Origin: Sinotaia quadrata
Lineage: Eukaryota > Mollusca > Gastropoda > Architaenioglossa > Viviparidae
Assembly (NCBI GenBank): GCA_028829895.1
Contig: CM054178.1
Coordinates: 64,882,335 to 64,946,334 of the forward strand
Direction of reading: 5' to 3'
DNA: 64,000 nucleotides
The notes beneath the pieces are model-generated. The model did no database searches, had not been told where the DNA came from, and saw only the letters and a list, made by a program, of their open reading frames with translations. This document shows, piece after piece, positions 13,117 to 24,486 of this stretch. Position numbers and translations under genes: made by a program. Position 1 is the first letter of the stretch. Every line of letters begins with the position of its first letter.

Positions 13117-13900
13117 TACACATTCCATGGCCATTTGTTTTTGCATTGTGTAAATAATTGTGCTTGGGGTATTTAAAGATTTTGTTTTCTTTACATGTCA
13201 AATTTATGTGTGCAGATCTTTAACAATGTTACTCCTAACATTTCCATTTCAATGTTGCAGAATATTATTCCAGGGTTTTGTGGCTTTTATAATATTAATT
13301 TTGTTATTAGTTAAAAAAAAAATTACAGTTGAGCTTATGTGTGCAACAAATGTTAGTCTAAATTATTTCAATGAGGAATGTAAGCCCAGATGCTTTGGGT
13401 AATTTTATCTGTGGAATGAAAATAATTTAGCAGCATTCCACTACACTGTACTTGTGAGAGGTAAAACCACATATGATTCCACAATTATATCGTTTTTGTA
13501 AATTTTATTTCTGTGTATACATACTTTTGGTAATAACTTCAATTGCCACAGATGTATTGGCTTTTGTTTTCGTATCAGCCACATTGAAATAATCTTCTAT
13601 GCATTTATATTAATGTGCCAGGAAATAAAGAACTTTTCTCAGATTTGTCTTTTGCTTTCATACAATTGGCCTACATATTATTTTGCATTTGCTTTTAGAA
13701 ATAGACTTAGTAGAATTTATACGAAATACAACTTTAACATTTTCCTTCCTTTGACGGAAATGCCCAGTATGACGGGAGTGATGCATTGCACAGAAAATCT
13801 CAAAGTATGCTGGAACACGTTTTATAGTAGTCTAGCTGTATATGCTTTGATTGATTGATTGGATGTGATTTTAGTCATGTTGATTGAAATGCCACTAAAT
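6807..13900 (+). other. KCNT 3' untranslated/flanking region
   Basis: Seven kilobases of T-rich DNA without a recognisable gene. Possible poly(A) signals on the + strand are ATTAAA at 6927 and AATAAA at 7311; the real 3' end cannot be fixed. An 84-bp repeat lies at 7813-8060 and a mixed TA/CA dinucleotide run at 13076-13116. Short open frames (8683, 10624, 10952, 13160, 13613) match no family. Confidence 0.5.
7813..8060. repeat. 84-bp tandem repeat, three copies
   Basis: Unit begins TTGAACATGTGGTGAATGGT and contains CTTTGACTTGTTTTAAAC. Three consecutive copies, the middle one shortened. It lies downstream of the KCNT stop. Confidence 0.85.
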
Positions 13901-14039
13901 GAATTCAGTTGTACTGTCTTGAATGCCTTACAGATAGTTCAGTTAACGATTAATATTTTCTAACTTAAACAAGATTTCTTTTAAAGGGTATAGCCATTCA
14001 GAATTGGTCACTTTTATCTCTCCTTCATCAGTAGTTATT

Positions 14040-14670
14040 TTTACCACTAATAATCTGTAAAATCTATGTCATTTTAACATAACTGGGTAATTATTATCTC
14101 TACCACTAATCTGTAAAATCTATGTCATTTTAACATAATGGGGTGATCATTATCTCTATCATTGATCTGTAAAATCTGTCATTTTAACATAACTAGGTGA
14201 TTATTATCTCTACCACTAATCTGTAAAATCTATGTCATTTTAACATAACGGGGTGATCATTATCTCTATCAGTGATCTGTAAAACCTGTCATTTTAACAT
14301 AACTGGATGATTGTTCAATCTTATATATAAAGATTTTCAAATTTATTTATTTAAATTTTGAGCATCTAACTCTAACTGTTTTATTTTAAGGTAAATAATC
14401 TGGGTGATTGTTTTCTCTATCACTAATCTGTAAAACCTATGTCATTTTAACATGATTGGGTGATTGTTATCTCTACAAGTACAACTAATCTGTAAAACCT
14501 ATGTCATTTTATCATGATTGGATGATTGTTATCTCAACCACTAATCTGTTAAACCTACATCATTTTAACATGATTGAATGATTGTTTAATCTTATTAAGA
14601 TTTTCAAATTTATTTATTTAAATTTTGAGCATCTAATTCCAACTATTTTATTTTACGGTAAATAATCTTA
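14040..14670. repeat. 56-bp minisatellite with higher-order duplication
   Basis: About nine units of CTGTAAAATCTATGTCATTT plus TAACATAACTGGGTGATTATTATCTCTACCACTAAT. A longer block with AAGATTTTCAAATTTATTTA appears at about 14325 and again at about 14595, so a larger segment holding several units was itself duplicated. Confidence 0.85.
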
Positions 14671-15285
14671 AACACGGGTGTGACATTTTGCTGGGAGATG
14701 GGCAAGATGCTAATTCACCACCACCCCAGGTCACCCGTAACCTTAGGCTAATCCCCAAAACACACCTGGCTGGCCACACATGTTAGAAAAATGAATGATA
14801 GATAATGTAGAATAGAAGAGTGATAGTTCTAAAAAAAATAAATCGAGCCACCTGATACATACAGCCAGGATAGTAAGTAAATAAAGTGACAGACTACAAC
14901 AGAACATGTGAGTCACACTAACACGAGTGGTCTATGTATCAACAATAATTGTGTTCAGCCTGGTGACATATAGCAAATAGTTCAACAGTTACAATTAGAG
15001 TTTATAGATATAGTGCCTAATCACGACCATTTGGTGTCGTTAATGTTCGTTTTGAGCCCTAGGGCACTGTAGTAATTATTTGGTTCATTCATATGAGTGA
15101 ACTATAAATGAGTTTATAAGAGAACACTGAATATTTTATGAGTGAGAGATGGGTGTTGCTACATAAGCCATTATGTGAAACAGGTAAGAGCCAGAAGTTT
15201 GGCTCTGGAAGAGAGGACTGAGTGAGAATTAATTTAATAAACTTTGATATTTTCTTGACAAAAGACTACAATGGATTTAAATGAA
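14671..15285. other. Intergenic, nothing recognised
   Basis: Non-repetitive AT-rich DNA between two tandem-repeat zones; no open frame with family resemblance on either strand. Confidence 0.4.
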
Positions 15286-16395
15286 ATCAAAGTATTACAG
15301 TAATATCTCACACAGTGCAGTACATTCTTTAGGTTCATAACAAAATCTCACACTATACACTATACATTTTAAGATGTGGTTCATAGCAAAATTTCATACA
15401 AGATTGTGTCATTTAAGTGCAGATTCATAGCAAAATAACACATTAGAGTGCATTCTTTAAATGTGGGCACATAGCAAAATTTCATACTGTTGAGTTTGCC
15501 CTTTAAGTCTTGGTACATCGAAAATCTCATACCAGAATGTATGTCCTTTAAACATAGATATATAACAAAATCTCACACACTAGTATTATATTCAAGTCTT
15601 GGTTCATAGAAAAACCACTCTGCAAAGTACATCCTTTGAAGCTTAGGTACATATTTTTTTTAATCTCTTATACAACTATGTCCTTTTAGATTAGAATTAT
15701 AACAAAAACTTTCACAACATAATGGATGTCCTTTAGGTATAGGTGTATAGCAAAAGCTCACACCATAATGATATATATATTCTGTAAATCTAGGTACAAA
15801 TGAACCTCATAGAAATAATCCTATATATCTAAGTACATAGAAAATTTCATAGTGAAGCATGAGTCCTTTAATATACATATAGATTCGTAGTAAAATCTCA
15901 CAGAGGAATGAATAAGCATTGGTTCCTAGAAACATTTCACATTCTAGAGTATGTCCTTTAAGTTCAAAGCATAATTTCTTTTTGTAATTTACTTTAGCAA
16001 GTATTCAAAGCATACTTTCTTATTGTAATTTACTTTAGCAAGTATTCAAAGCATAATTTCTTATTGTAATTTACTTTTAAACATGTCCCCATAGCAAGTA
16101 TTCATAGCATAAAGTATATTCTTGAAACATAGGCTCATAGCTAACAGCAACACTGCAGGTTATGTTTTCATATACCTCAAAGCAAATATTTAATCTTAAA
16201 GTATAACTTAAAATATACCTCAAAGCAAGTATTTAATCTTAAAGTATAAAAATATACCTCAAAGCAAATATTTAATCAAAGTATAACTTAAAATATACCT
16301 CATAGTGAGTATTTATTATAAAATTATGATTTAAATTTTAATACATAGTCTTGTAGCAAGTATTTATTCCTGAAAGTGTATTAAAATATAGTCGT
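15286..16395. repeat. Degenerate 55-60-bp tandem repeats
   Basis: About 15 diverged units sharing TTCATAGCAAAATCTCACAC and GTCCTTTAAG, grading into shorter units with ATACCTCAAAGCAAGTATTT. Old, decayed satellite-like DNA. Confidence 0.65.
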
Positions 16396-16499
16396 CCCAC
16401 ATGTGCAGGCTACTTGGCACCATCTTTAAAGTGCTCAACATAAACAGCAATCTGCAAAGACATTCTTAAGATCTAGTCTCAAACTAAATGCACAGTAAA

Positions 16500-16850
16500 T
16501 ATTTCTGTGAAAAACTGCTGTAAAGCATAAGATCATAATAAACATTCCTAGAGTAAGGGAGTACTTAAAATATTTGTGAAAAACTGCTATAAAGATTTTA
16601 AAAAAATAATAAACATTCTTATAGTAAGGGAGTACTTAAAATACTTGTGAAAAACTGCTATAAAGATTTAAAAAAAATAATAAACATTCTTATAATAAGG
16701 GAGTACTTAAAATACTTGTGAAAAACTGCTATAAAGATTAAAAAAAAACCAAAACATTCTTATAGTAAGGGAGTACTTAAAATATTTGTGAAAAACTGCT
16801 ATAAAGATTTTGATCATAATAAACATTCCTATAGTATGGGAGTGCTTAAA
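16500..16850. repeat. 71-bp minisatellite, five copies
   Basis: Unit contains TGTGAAAAACTGCTATAAAG and AATAAACATTCTTATAGTAA followed by GGGAGTACTTA. The array ends about 50 bp before the stop codon of the helicase gene that reads toward it. Confidence 0.9.
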
Positions 16851-16904
16851 CCGCTATTGCAGATAACGTGTTTGTGTTTTTCTTTTAATGTACTAATCGA
16901 AAAA

Positions 16905-19610
16905 TCAGGTTTTTAATAAAAGTACTGATATTGCTGCAATTGCCACTGCACTTTCGAAAGCCCTCTCGGGGCCAAAAATTAATTCATTAGGATTAAATAT
17001 TTTCTCTACGCATGCTTTTAAAGTCGAAACTTCAGCATTGACATCATTATCATCATCGTCATCATCAGTGTCTTCGTCCGTACCCTCCGTTTCTTGATAT
17101 TCATCAACATTCATCACATGGGGTCTTGCCTTGCTCTGTAAATCATACGTCATTCCATGCTGACGTAAACCAAGGTCATTCACTACACGAGGCCGGTCTC
17201 CCCAACAAATGAAACAGCGCAAGCCAGACACCCGCTGTACCCAGTCCCCAAAATCTTCCAAAAGCTGTCTGTCGCTGATGATTGTATCGGAAGTGTTCGG
17301 GCTGAGTGAAACACCTTGCAGCGTGCGGTGGTATGTACCTCTCAGGTCTCCGTCAATTGAGAAGGCCACGGCTCCTACCTCTATCTTCCTCTCACCCTCT
17401 CTTAAGACGTAGACGGCGATGTAGCAAGAACAAGAACGAGGCATGCGGCAGACCTGAAGCTTTGAACTGGTTTTGACAGCGTCCAACACCATCTTTGCCC
17501 GCGCCATGTCCACTAACTCCTCGCGGGAAACCGGTGTGACCTTTTCAATCTGGCCGCGCAAGTTGATGACGTAAGCTGCAGGTGCGTTCAAAATGGCTGC
17601 TGTCATGGCGGCTTGCGTTCGGTGGGTTCGTGTGATCTTTGATGCGTACTTGATGTCAACGATGCCGGTATGGGTCGTGAGGTCTGGACAGGTGGTTATT
17701 TTCCCCACATTGATCTTGCTGCCATGCAGTTTGATGGGTAGCGAGCACTCCTCCTGGGGGCGTGGCCTATCGTTGCTATCCTGGGAATGGAGCAGCTCGT
17801 TAGTAATATATTCGACGTACGGTTTACAGGCGTCACGATGTTTACTAAGTTCACGCTCAAGTCTGGAACTTTTTGTCCAAATCCGGCCAATGTCAACCGA
17901 TATTGGCGCCACTGTGTGGGAGTAGCAGACATTTGCTGTGCTGACCATATCCTGAAGTTCTTGTAAATTAGGAAAGTCTGCTGGGACTTTCATAACTCCA
18001 TTGTGAGGTCTGCTGGATTCCCAAGGGTTGGGCTGGAACGTTTGATCGACCTGAATGCAAAATGGAGGAAGGACACCAAGGCTGTCTGCAATAACGTTTC
18101 CTAAATAAGACCCTACAATGTCATGGTCATCAACGGCGTCGACACACACGGAAGGTAATTTTTTTATAACCTCCCCTTGTGCCGATTGTGGTTTTCTCCA
18201 GATGTATTCGTCTTTGGCTAATTGGGTAACTTTAAAATCTCGGGTGTTCCTAGAAAACTGAACTCTCTCTGGATCGTTGTGTTTCAGTCTAGAAAAACAG
18301 CACAATGGACTGTCGGCTGGAATGTTTCCACTGGCTATGACGTGGAGGTGGTCCCTTGCACGTGACATAGAGACAAAAATAAGTCTTTTCAGTGATTCAT
18401 ATTGTATCAACCTTGTGTATGTAGCTGTTATGCCGTACAGAACCACCCGACTGCGCTCAGTTCCCTTCAGGCCAAAAGGGATGCCTAAGATGTAACCGTC
18501 AACGTCTGTTTGGCCACAAGACAAAAGTTCAGATTTGCCATACACGAAAGTATTTGCTAACGGGCGTTTTTCATACAAGATCTGTCTCACTGCTTTGGTC
18601 ACGTGTTCATTTTGAAATGCATCGACACTAACTGGAGTTATCCCGTAGGCGTCCTTGGGTTCGGAAAGCGACAGACGATCGCCTATTGTTTCCTGATAAT
18701 CGTCTGGATTTCCTTGCCAGAATTCAACCGTGCTCTCCTGACAATCTTCTCGCTTTGAAATGAGGTCAACATGCACCGAGCCTGGAAAGTGATGACGACA
18801 GTATGTGTTTAGAACTTCGACAATCTGTGGAGTGCTTCTATAATTATTTCTTAGAAATAAAATATTCTTCAATTCAGTGTCCTGCAACAGTTTGGAGAAC
18901 CACCTGGCACCAGAATAGACCTCCTGACGGGGGTCTCCTGCCACTACCAAATGTGAAGAAGTTTCTCGCAGTGTCTCCACAATGAGGGCGTGAGTGTTGT
19001 TGAGATCCTGGGCCTCGTCTACGATGACCCAATCCCATTTCCGTGCAGTGCCAGACTTGTCCATCCTTTGGAGTCTGATTATGGACTTTTCCAGACTTTG
19101 CCTGTAATTTCCCTCAGCGGACAGAATTTGAGCTCCTGAACTCCAGAAACCAAAAGAGTCAAAAGTGATGACTAAGCAACCTGGCTTTAGATCAGAACCA
19201 AACGCACTGCGTTTTTCCTGCAAGGTCACAGACCTCGCTTTAAGTCTCTCATGCAAGACGTTGCTGGCATACACATTATAAGCCAGTGCCAGAATTCGTT
19301 TACCAGGCTGCTTCTGTAAAATGTGGGCGATAAGTTCACACAGGGTTGTCGTTTTTCCTGACCCTGGTCCTGCGTTGATGATCGTTTTCGGTTTGTTCCA
19401 GCGTTTCAACACGGCCAGTTGGTCAGCATCTAGCTGCACTCGGGCCATTACCTGACTTGATCTGGGCGTTAAACTGTGTGGGTGTGTTACGGGTGGCAAA
19501 AGACCCTGTTGAGTAAAGCTTGTTAAAGCTTTCACGTCGAATATTTTCTGAAAATAAAGTCTGTGAATGTAAGGCATGACACAATTAAATAAGCTAAGGC
19601 ATGCAACCAT
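16905..19610 (-). CDS. UvrD-like SF1A helicase with nuclease-like C-terminus (CARD-less paralogue)
   Basis: Open frame of 901 residues from ATG at 19610 to TGA. Helicase motifs in order: Q-motif Gln64, Walker A GPGSGKT (81-87), Walker B DEAQD (198-202), motif III VAGDPRQ (223-229), motif IV NNYRST (255-260), motif V KGTERSRVV (382-390), motif VI SMSRARD (414-420). All ATPase residues are present; there is no room for long 1B/2B insertions, so it resembles compact FBH1-like UvrD enzymes. Residues 630-715 look like a PD-(D/E)XK fold (VDIKY at 651-655, Gln666). Residues 727-812 look like a DEDD fold lacking the first DxE. Then an acidic run (836-858) and a conserved tail. An acceptor-like TTTATTTTCAG lies inside the 5' end (codon 21), so residues 1-21 may be intronic; Met55 is another possible start. 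ATTAAA lies about 16 nt after the stop. It is noticeably more GC-rich than its flanks. Confidence 0.85.
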   Translation of the reverse strand: MVACLSLFNCVMPYIHRLYFQKIFDVKALTSFTQQGLLPPVTHPHSLTPRSSQVMARVQLDADQLAVLKRWNKPKTIINAGPGSGKTTTLCELIAHILQKQPGKRILALAYNVYASNVLHERLKARSVTLQEKRSAFGSDLKPGCLVITFDSFGFWSSGAQILSAEGNYRQSLEKSIIRLQRMDKSGTARKWDWVIVDEAQDLNNTHALIVETLRETSSHLVVAGDPRQEVYSGARWFSKLLQDTELKNILFLRNNYRSTPQIVEVLNTYCRHHFPGSVHVDLISKREDCQESTVEFWQGNPDDYQETIGDRLSLSEPKDAYGITPVSVDAFQNEHVTKAVRQILYEKRPLANTFVYGKSELLSCGQTDVDGYILGIPFGLKGTERSRVVLYGITATYTRLIQYESLKRLIFVSMSRARDHLHVIASGNIPADSPLCCFSRLKHNDPERVQFSRNTRDFKVTQLAKDEYIWRKPQSAQGEVIKKLPSVCVDAVDDHDIVGSYLGNVIADSLGVLPPFCIQVDQTFQPNPWESSRPHNGVMKVPADFPNLQELQDMVSTANVCYSHTVAPISVDIGRIWTKSSRLERELSKHRDACKPYVEYITNELLHSQDSNDRPRPQEECSLPIKLHGSKINVGKITTCPDLTTHTGIVDIKYASKITRTHRTQAAMTAAILNAPAAYVINLRGQIEKVTPVSREELVDMARAKMVLDAVKTSSKLQVCRMPRSCSCYIAVYVLREGERKIEVGAVAFSIDGDLRGTYHRTLQGVSLSPNTSDTIISDRQLLEDFGDWVQRVSGLRCFICWGDRPRVVNDLGLRQHGMTYDLQSKARPHVMNVDEYQETEGTDEDTDDDDDDNDVNAEVSTLKACVEKIFNPNELIFGPERAFESAVAIAAISVLLLKT

Positions 19611-19911
19611 GGCAACATTGAAACAAATATTACTTCGTTAAAATTATGCATCCGCATCTTACTTTGAAATGTAATTGTAATAGTGTAATAATGTAAAAAA
19701 AAATAAATCAACGAACAGGAGACAAATACAGTAAAGGCTTGCCCAAACATATTACATTTAAATGTCATTTTCTTTTTTTTCAGTAAAATATTTTTTGTGA
19801 AAACATTGTTTTTACCCAGAGTACTCTCTTTCCACTCATTTAATCACGAGTATGTCTGTTGTCCATCTCATGACTATGATTGTTATCCATATCGTCATTG
19901 TTTGCCTTCAA

Positions 19912-20008
19912 TAATAATAATAATAATAATAACAATAATAACAATAACAACAACAATAATAATAACAACAATAACAACAATAATAATAACAACAACAACA
20001 ATAATAAT
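19912..20008. repeat. AAT/AAC trinucleotide microsatellite
   Basis: Uninterrupted alternation of AAT and AAC triplets. Confidence 0.9.
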
Positions 20009-20364
20009 CTCTAAACGCGGATAGTCATAGCCGCTATAAGCTGTAGTTTCTTTCATAGAGTGATCGTGAGTCGACCGAGATGAATCCCTAAGACCAATGC
20101 TGGACTCAAACCCATGTCACATAAAACACACACATAAATATACACAAATACACACTCTTGTGCACGCATTCTAACAAACACACAATTATACATGCGACCG
20201 TAAAACATAAAACACACAAACATATTTATATATTTATAGAGAGATAGTACCAAGCGTTACGTAAGTACAGCATGAGAAGTGGAGACACTTCATGGATAAC
20301 AATAGTAGTAGTAGTAGTAGCTACACGCGTCTGAAGTCTTACAGCTAATATGACTACAGCATTT

Positions 20365-20540
20365 CGTTTTAGAATTCCTTTATATCCTTATTCCTACAAA
20401 GCACTTTGTTTTAGAATTCCCTTATATCCTTATTCCTACAAAGCACTTTGTTTTAGAATTCCCTTATATCCTTATTCCTACAAAGCACTTTGTTTTAGAA
20501 TTCCTTTATATTCTTATTCCTACAAAGCACTTTGTTTTGG
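20365..20540. repeat. 42-bp minisatellite, four copies
   Basis: Unit TTTTAGAATTCCCTTATATC plus CTTATTCCTACAAAGCACTTTG. Because 42 is divisible by three it gives a repeating 14-residue frame; no sign that it is a protein. Confidence 0.9.
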
Positions 20541-21363
20541 GTATCATGTACCTATAAAGCATTTCGAATTTCCAGGTTGCACTAACGTTTACGTAATCAG
20601 TAGCTAAAAACTGATCTACCTGAAGATCAAGAGTAAGCTATTTCGTTCATTGTCGCCCGCGAAAACGATTACCGACACTAAGATTAAAGTACTATTTTTA
20701 AAACTTGGTATCACAATGGTCCAACGATATTCCTTCATCCCACTAATTCACGGATTGCCGTCTGCAAGAAAAGAGTTTCTAACACCAACTCAGTTTCAAA
20801 CCCTCTCAGTGTTCATACAATACAAGACAACAATTTTGATACAGCTTACTTCCCTTGACAACAGAAATGACACTAGAAACTCGTGGCGTTGCTTGTACAA
20901 GCAATACTTACACAGTATGTCGATTTCTTCAGCAGGTCTTTGCTTCGTAGTCATTTACCTTTTCATCTGGATGATGAGAGAAATATGTTTCGACAAGATT
21001 TTAAGACAAAAAGATCCCTCAGAAAATGCATGGAGGAGATACGATTTCTGTCATTAACCGAGCCACGCTTTTGTAGACTGCAGTCCTGTATTGAGGTCAT
21101 GTGGTGTCGAATGTAATTTACCCAGTGATAAATTTGTTTCACGTTTCGCGATTTTCAGTTTTAATTTCTGGCTGTGTTATCGTTCGTTACATATTTGTTC
21201 ATTTTAGGAATGAAAGAAATTGTGGAAAATATATTTATATATTTCAAATGTAAAAGTGAGTGAAAGAAGGAACTGAAAACAGAGAAGAGAGAGAGAGAGA
21301 AATAGACTAACAGCTATCTGTCTCTTACATAGACAAACACGCTCACAAACACAAACACGCAGT

Positions 21364-21430
21364 TAGATAGATAGATAGATAGATGGATGGATGGATGGAT
21401 GGATAGATAGATAGATGGATGGATGGATGG
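21364..21430. repeat. GATA/GATG tetranucleotide microsatellite
   Basis: TAGATAGATA followed by GGATGGATGG and back to GATA units. Confidence 0.92.
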
Positions 21431-23159
21431 AGCCATTTTCGATCGCATGCTCTTTCAGTTCGGAAATAACTTCTTTGTCAATGATTAGATCAGGTAAGCG
21501 ACATAACTATTCACAGATAAATCGTGTGATGCCGTCACAACTGTTCACAGATAAATCTTGTGATGCTGTCACAACTGTAATGTTTAATTCTCAATGATAT
21601 ACATATACGCAGTACATATTTTCAATAATTTTAATTATAATTTCCTTATAAGAATTATCAAAAATGTCAAAATGGTTTATCACTACACAAAACAGTCCCT
21701 CTATTCCGGCATTTTCTTTTTTTTTCCTGCTTTTAATCGTCAAGTGTTTTACTTATAACTGTAATACTTACTAACTTGCAGCTTCTAAACATACCTTTTC
21801 CTTAAATATTACGTGTTTATGTTTATGTATGTGTCTGTATGTATGTATACGTGCATGAATATGTATACTTATGTGTGTAGATATATGAATGTGTGTGTGT
21901 ACATGTATGTATGCATGAATATGTGTGTATATGTAAGTGTGTATATGAATGTACGCCTTCCCACACAAACTATATTAATGGGGAAGAAACCAGATAGGGC
22001 AGCAGATTAGTGTTGGGCAACAATCCTAGGCCCTGTAGAGAATATCAGGTAGAATGCTGGTACCAGACCCACAAGTCTTGGACTTCTCTTGCATGAAACT
22101 GCATGCGGTAATTATTTAGACTTAAGCACGAATGAATGCTGAAAGATACTTGTGTCGAAAAACTAACTGGATTTTGTAATTCAGAACTGCTGGGGGAAAG
22201 ATCAATCTTGTGTTTCTACTTCTTATTTAAAACGTTAGAAACTAATATTCTCTTATTGTGCGGCAATACATTATATGCACCTATATGCATTTATATATAA
22301 TTAAATATTTTTGAAGTGCATGAGTATGAGTAAAACCCTTTGTCTGTCATTCCTTTACATCTCATCTGCAGACTTCGGTCGCTGGAATGCATGACGCACT
22401 TATTAGCTACCTGTAATCGTAGTAGAAAACTTCTTAATTCTGTTTACTGTCAGACTGGAAAATTAGTGCTGAGCATGGGTGAGTTGAGATGACCGAAATT
22501 ACACCTCATGACTTGACTTATTTCCCCCCAAAAAACTCTACATGGACCAGCGCCATTTATCTCCTGATGACGTCAAGTGAGACGTAAATGTATCTCCCCT
22601 AAATCAGATGATGCCATGTTTTTGCCTCCTGCCCTATCCAGCAACACGCAAACATATAAAGTATAACAGAAGAGTTAGAACTCAACTGAAAAGCATTGTG
22701 CAAATACCGTGCATAGAGATTATCTAAAATGATGGCAACGACTTTGACGTTTAATGTAATATAACAACTTACTTGACATATTTCACTGTTCGTTGATTTC
22801 TTTTTGCCAAAAGTTTTATCTGTATTTTATAACTATTTATCTTATAAATGTTAAATTTCCTTTTAGTTAGTGACAATTGACTTTATCTTTAGTCTCGGAA
22901 ATTGTCAATCGATGTTGTAAAGATTTCTTAAGTGAATTTGGGGGCTAGAGCTTATCAATAAACTTCAATGTTAAATGTTCCTAGCGTAGGTTCAGTGTTT
23001 GGGACGTACTTTAATGTCGTTCATCCTATACCATAGGAGGTGTGTGTGTGTGTGTGTGTTGACTCTAGTATGGAAGGGGGGGGGATAATTAAGGAAAGAC
23101 TCAACTATCCTTGTATTTTTCCTCCATTCACATTCCATGTATCTATACATCTCAAATGG

Positions 23160-23430
23160 TTGTTTTATATATGTTGTGGTATACATGTGTTTTTGTCTGC
23201 ATGGGTATGTATATATTCATTTATATATATACATGTTTATGTGTGTAAGTGTTTAAGTGTGAATTATGCATTCGGTGCGCCTGTATTGTGTTTGCCTATG
23301 TGCTTATTTGTGTTAAGGTATTTGTTAGTATGTGCTTATGAGAGTGAATAGGTATTGCTGTGGATATGTGTCTTTGTGTGTTAGTGTCTACTTGTATTGA
23401 TGTTTGCATAAAGTCCATATGTTTGTGTGT
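23160..23430. repeat. Decayed TG/TATG-rich simple sequence
   Basis: Dense TGTG, TATG and GTGTTTG words without strict period, following a clean TG run at 23038-23060. A degenerate dinucleotide tract. Confidence 0.6.
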
Positions 23431-24486
23431 TCATGTGTGAAAGAGCCTGCAAAAGCTGCAACAGTCAAGCAAAGCGTTTGCAAATGAACACTACTAAAAA
23501 TATTTTAAAAAGCACTCAAGAGTGAAGCAACAAACATTCAGTAATAACCTCCCTAACGTCTTTCAAACAACATCAACATAAGAAACATGATTTCGTCACA
23601 GTTTTAGTTTTACACTTACTAACAGCATTTTATATGTAATAAAGTTAGAAAGTAAACATCACTACGAATTTATAATAGCAATGCATTCCAATAAAATTGC
23701 ACATTAAATAAAAAGTGTATTCTCACAATCATCTCAATCAAACAAGAAATTAATAAATCTGATGGTAAACATTGCTTGAAAATACATATTGAGAAGTATA
23801 AAGCATAAAGCAACATGAAAATATTAACTGTTGTCGATTTCTGTTTACATATATTTAAAATAATTCCACAAATAAAAGAAGCGATAAGAAAATGAGAAAG
23901 AAATGTTCGAGGGACTAAAATGATATTAAAACAAAACTTGTCTGAAGAATCATAATTAGTATAATTATATTTCCTGAATAATTACTACATATCGAATTAT
24001 ATAATCACACTCCAGCATAAAAATTAATAAAAGTTTGTAATCAATGGTTCAACCAAAATCTGCTTACTGGCATATATGTGTGTATGCGTGTGCGTGTGTT
24101 TGTGTGTATTGCACACCACACTGCTGAAGAATCATGATACAAAGATCTTTTGCAAATAAATGTTAACAAGAAAATTACAATTAAAAAAGAACCCAAACTC
24201 CATTTCTAAACTAAATCGTCCTTCTTACATTTTGCAAACAATTTTAGAGGAACCGCTTATATTTCAAAAGTTTTTTTACATCGAAGAATTTGAAATAGCA
24301 ACATATTAATCAGCAAATCGTTGAAATATCAACACACTGTGATTATCAATTACCGCATTCAGAAACCGATTTACAATCTGTTGTATTATGTAGGATGAAT
24401 AATTTGTAAATGTATTGTACTTGATACTATTCTAGTGTTTAAACAATTTCATTTCGGTAGTTCACCTTCAAATCCAAAGCAAACAT

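Larger units (their letters stand above)
19611..24486. other. Intergenic region between the two helicase genes
   Basis: 4.9 kb between the stop of the CARD-helicase gene and the start of its paralogue; 5' exons and promoter of the paralogue are expected here but none could be identified. No CARD-like segment was seen on the - strand. It contains trinucleotide and tetranucleotide repeats (19912-20008, 21364-21430), a 42-bp minisatellite (20365-20540) and TG-rich runs (21800-21960, 23038-23060, 23160-23430). A TGACGTCA (CRE-type) palindrome lies near 22566. The open frame at 20650-21057 matches nothing known to me. Confidence 0.45.

Noticed and set aside
20650..21057. 135-residue + strand open frame between the helicase genes
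   Set aside because: No recognisable motif, no splice context, and composition like its surroundings.
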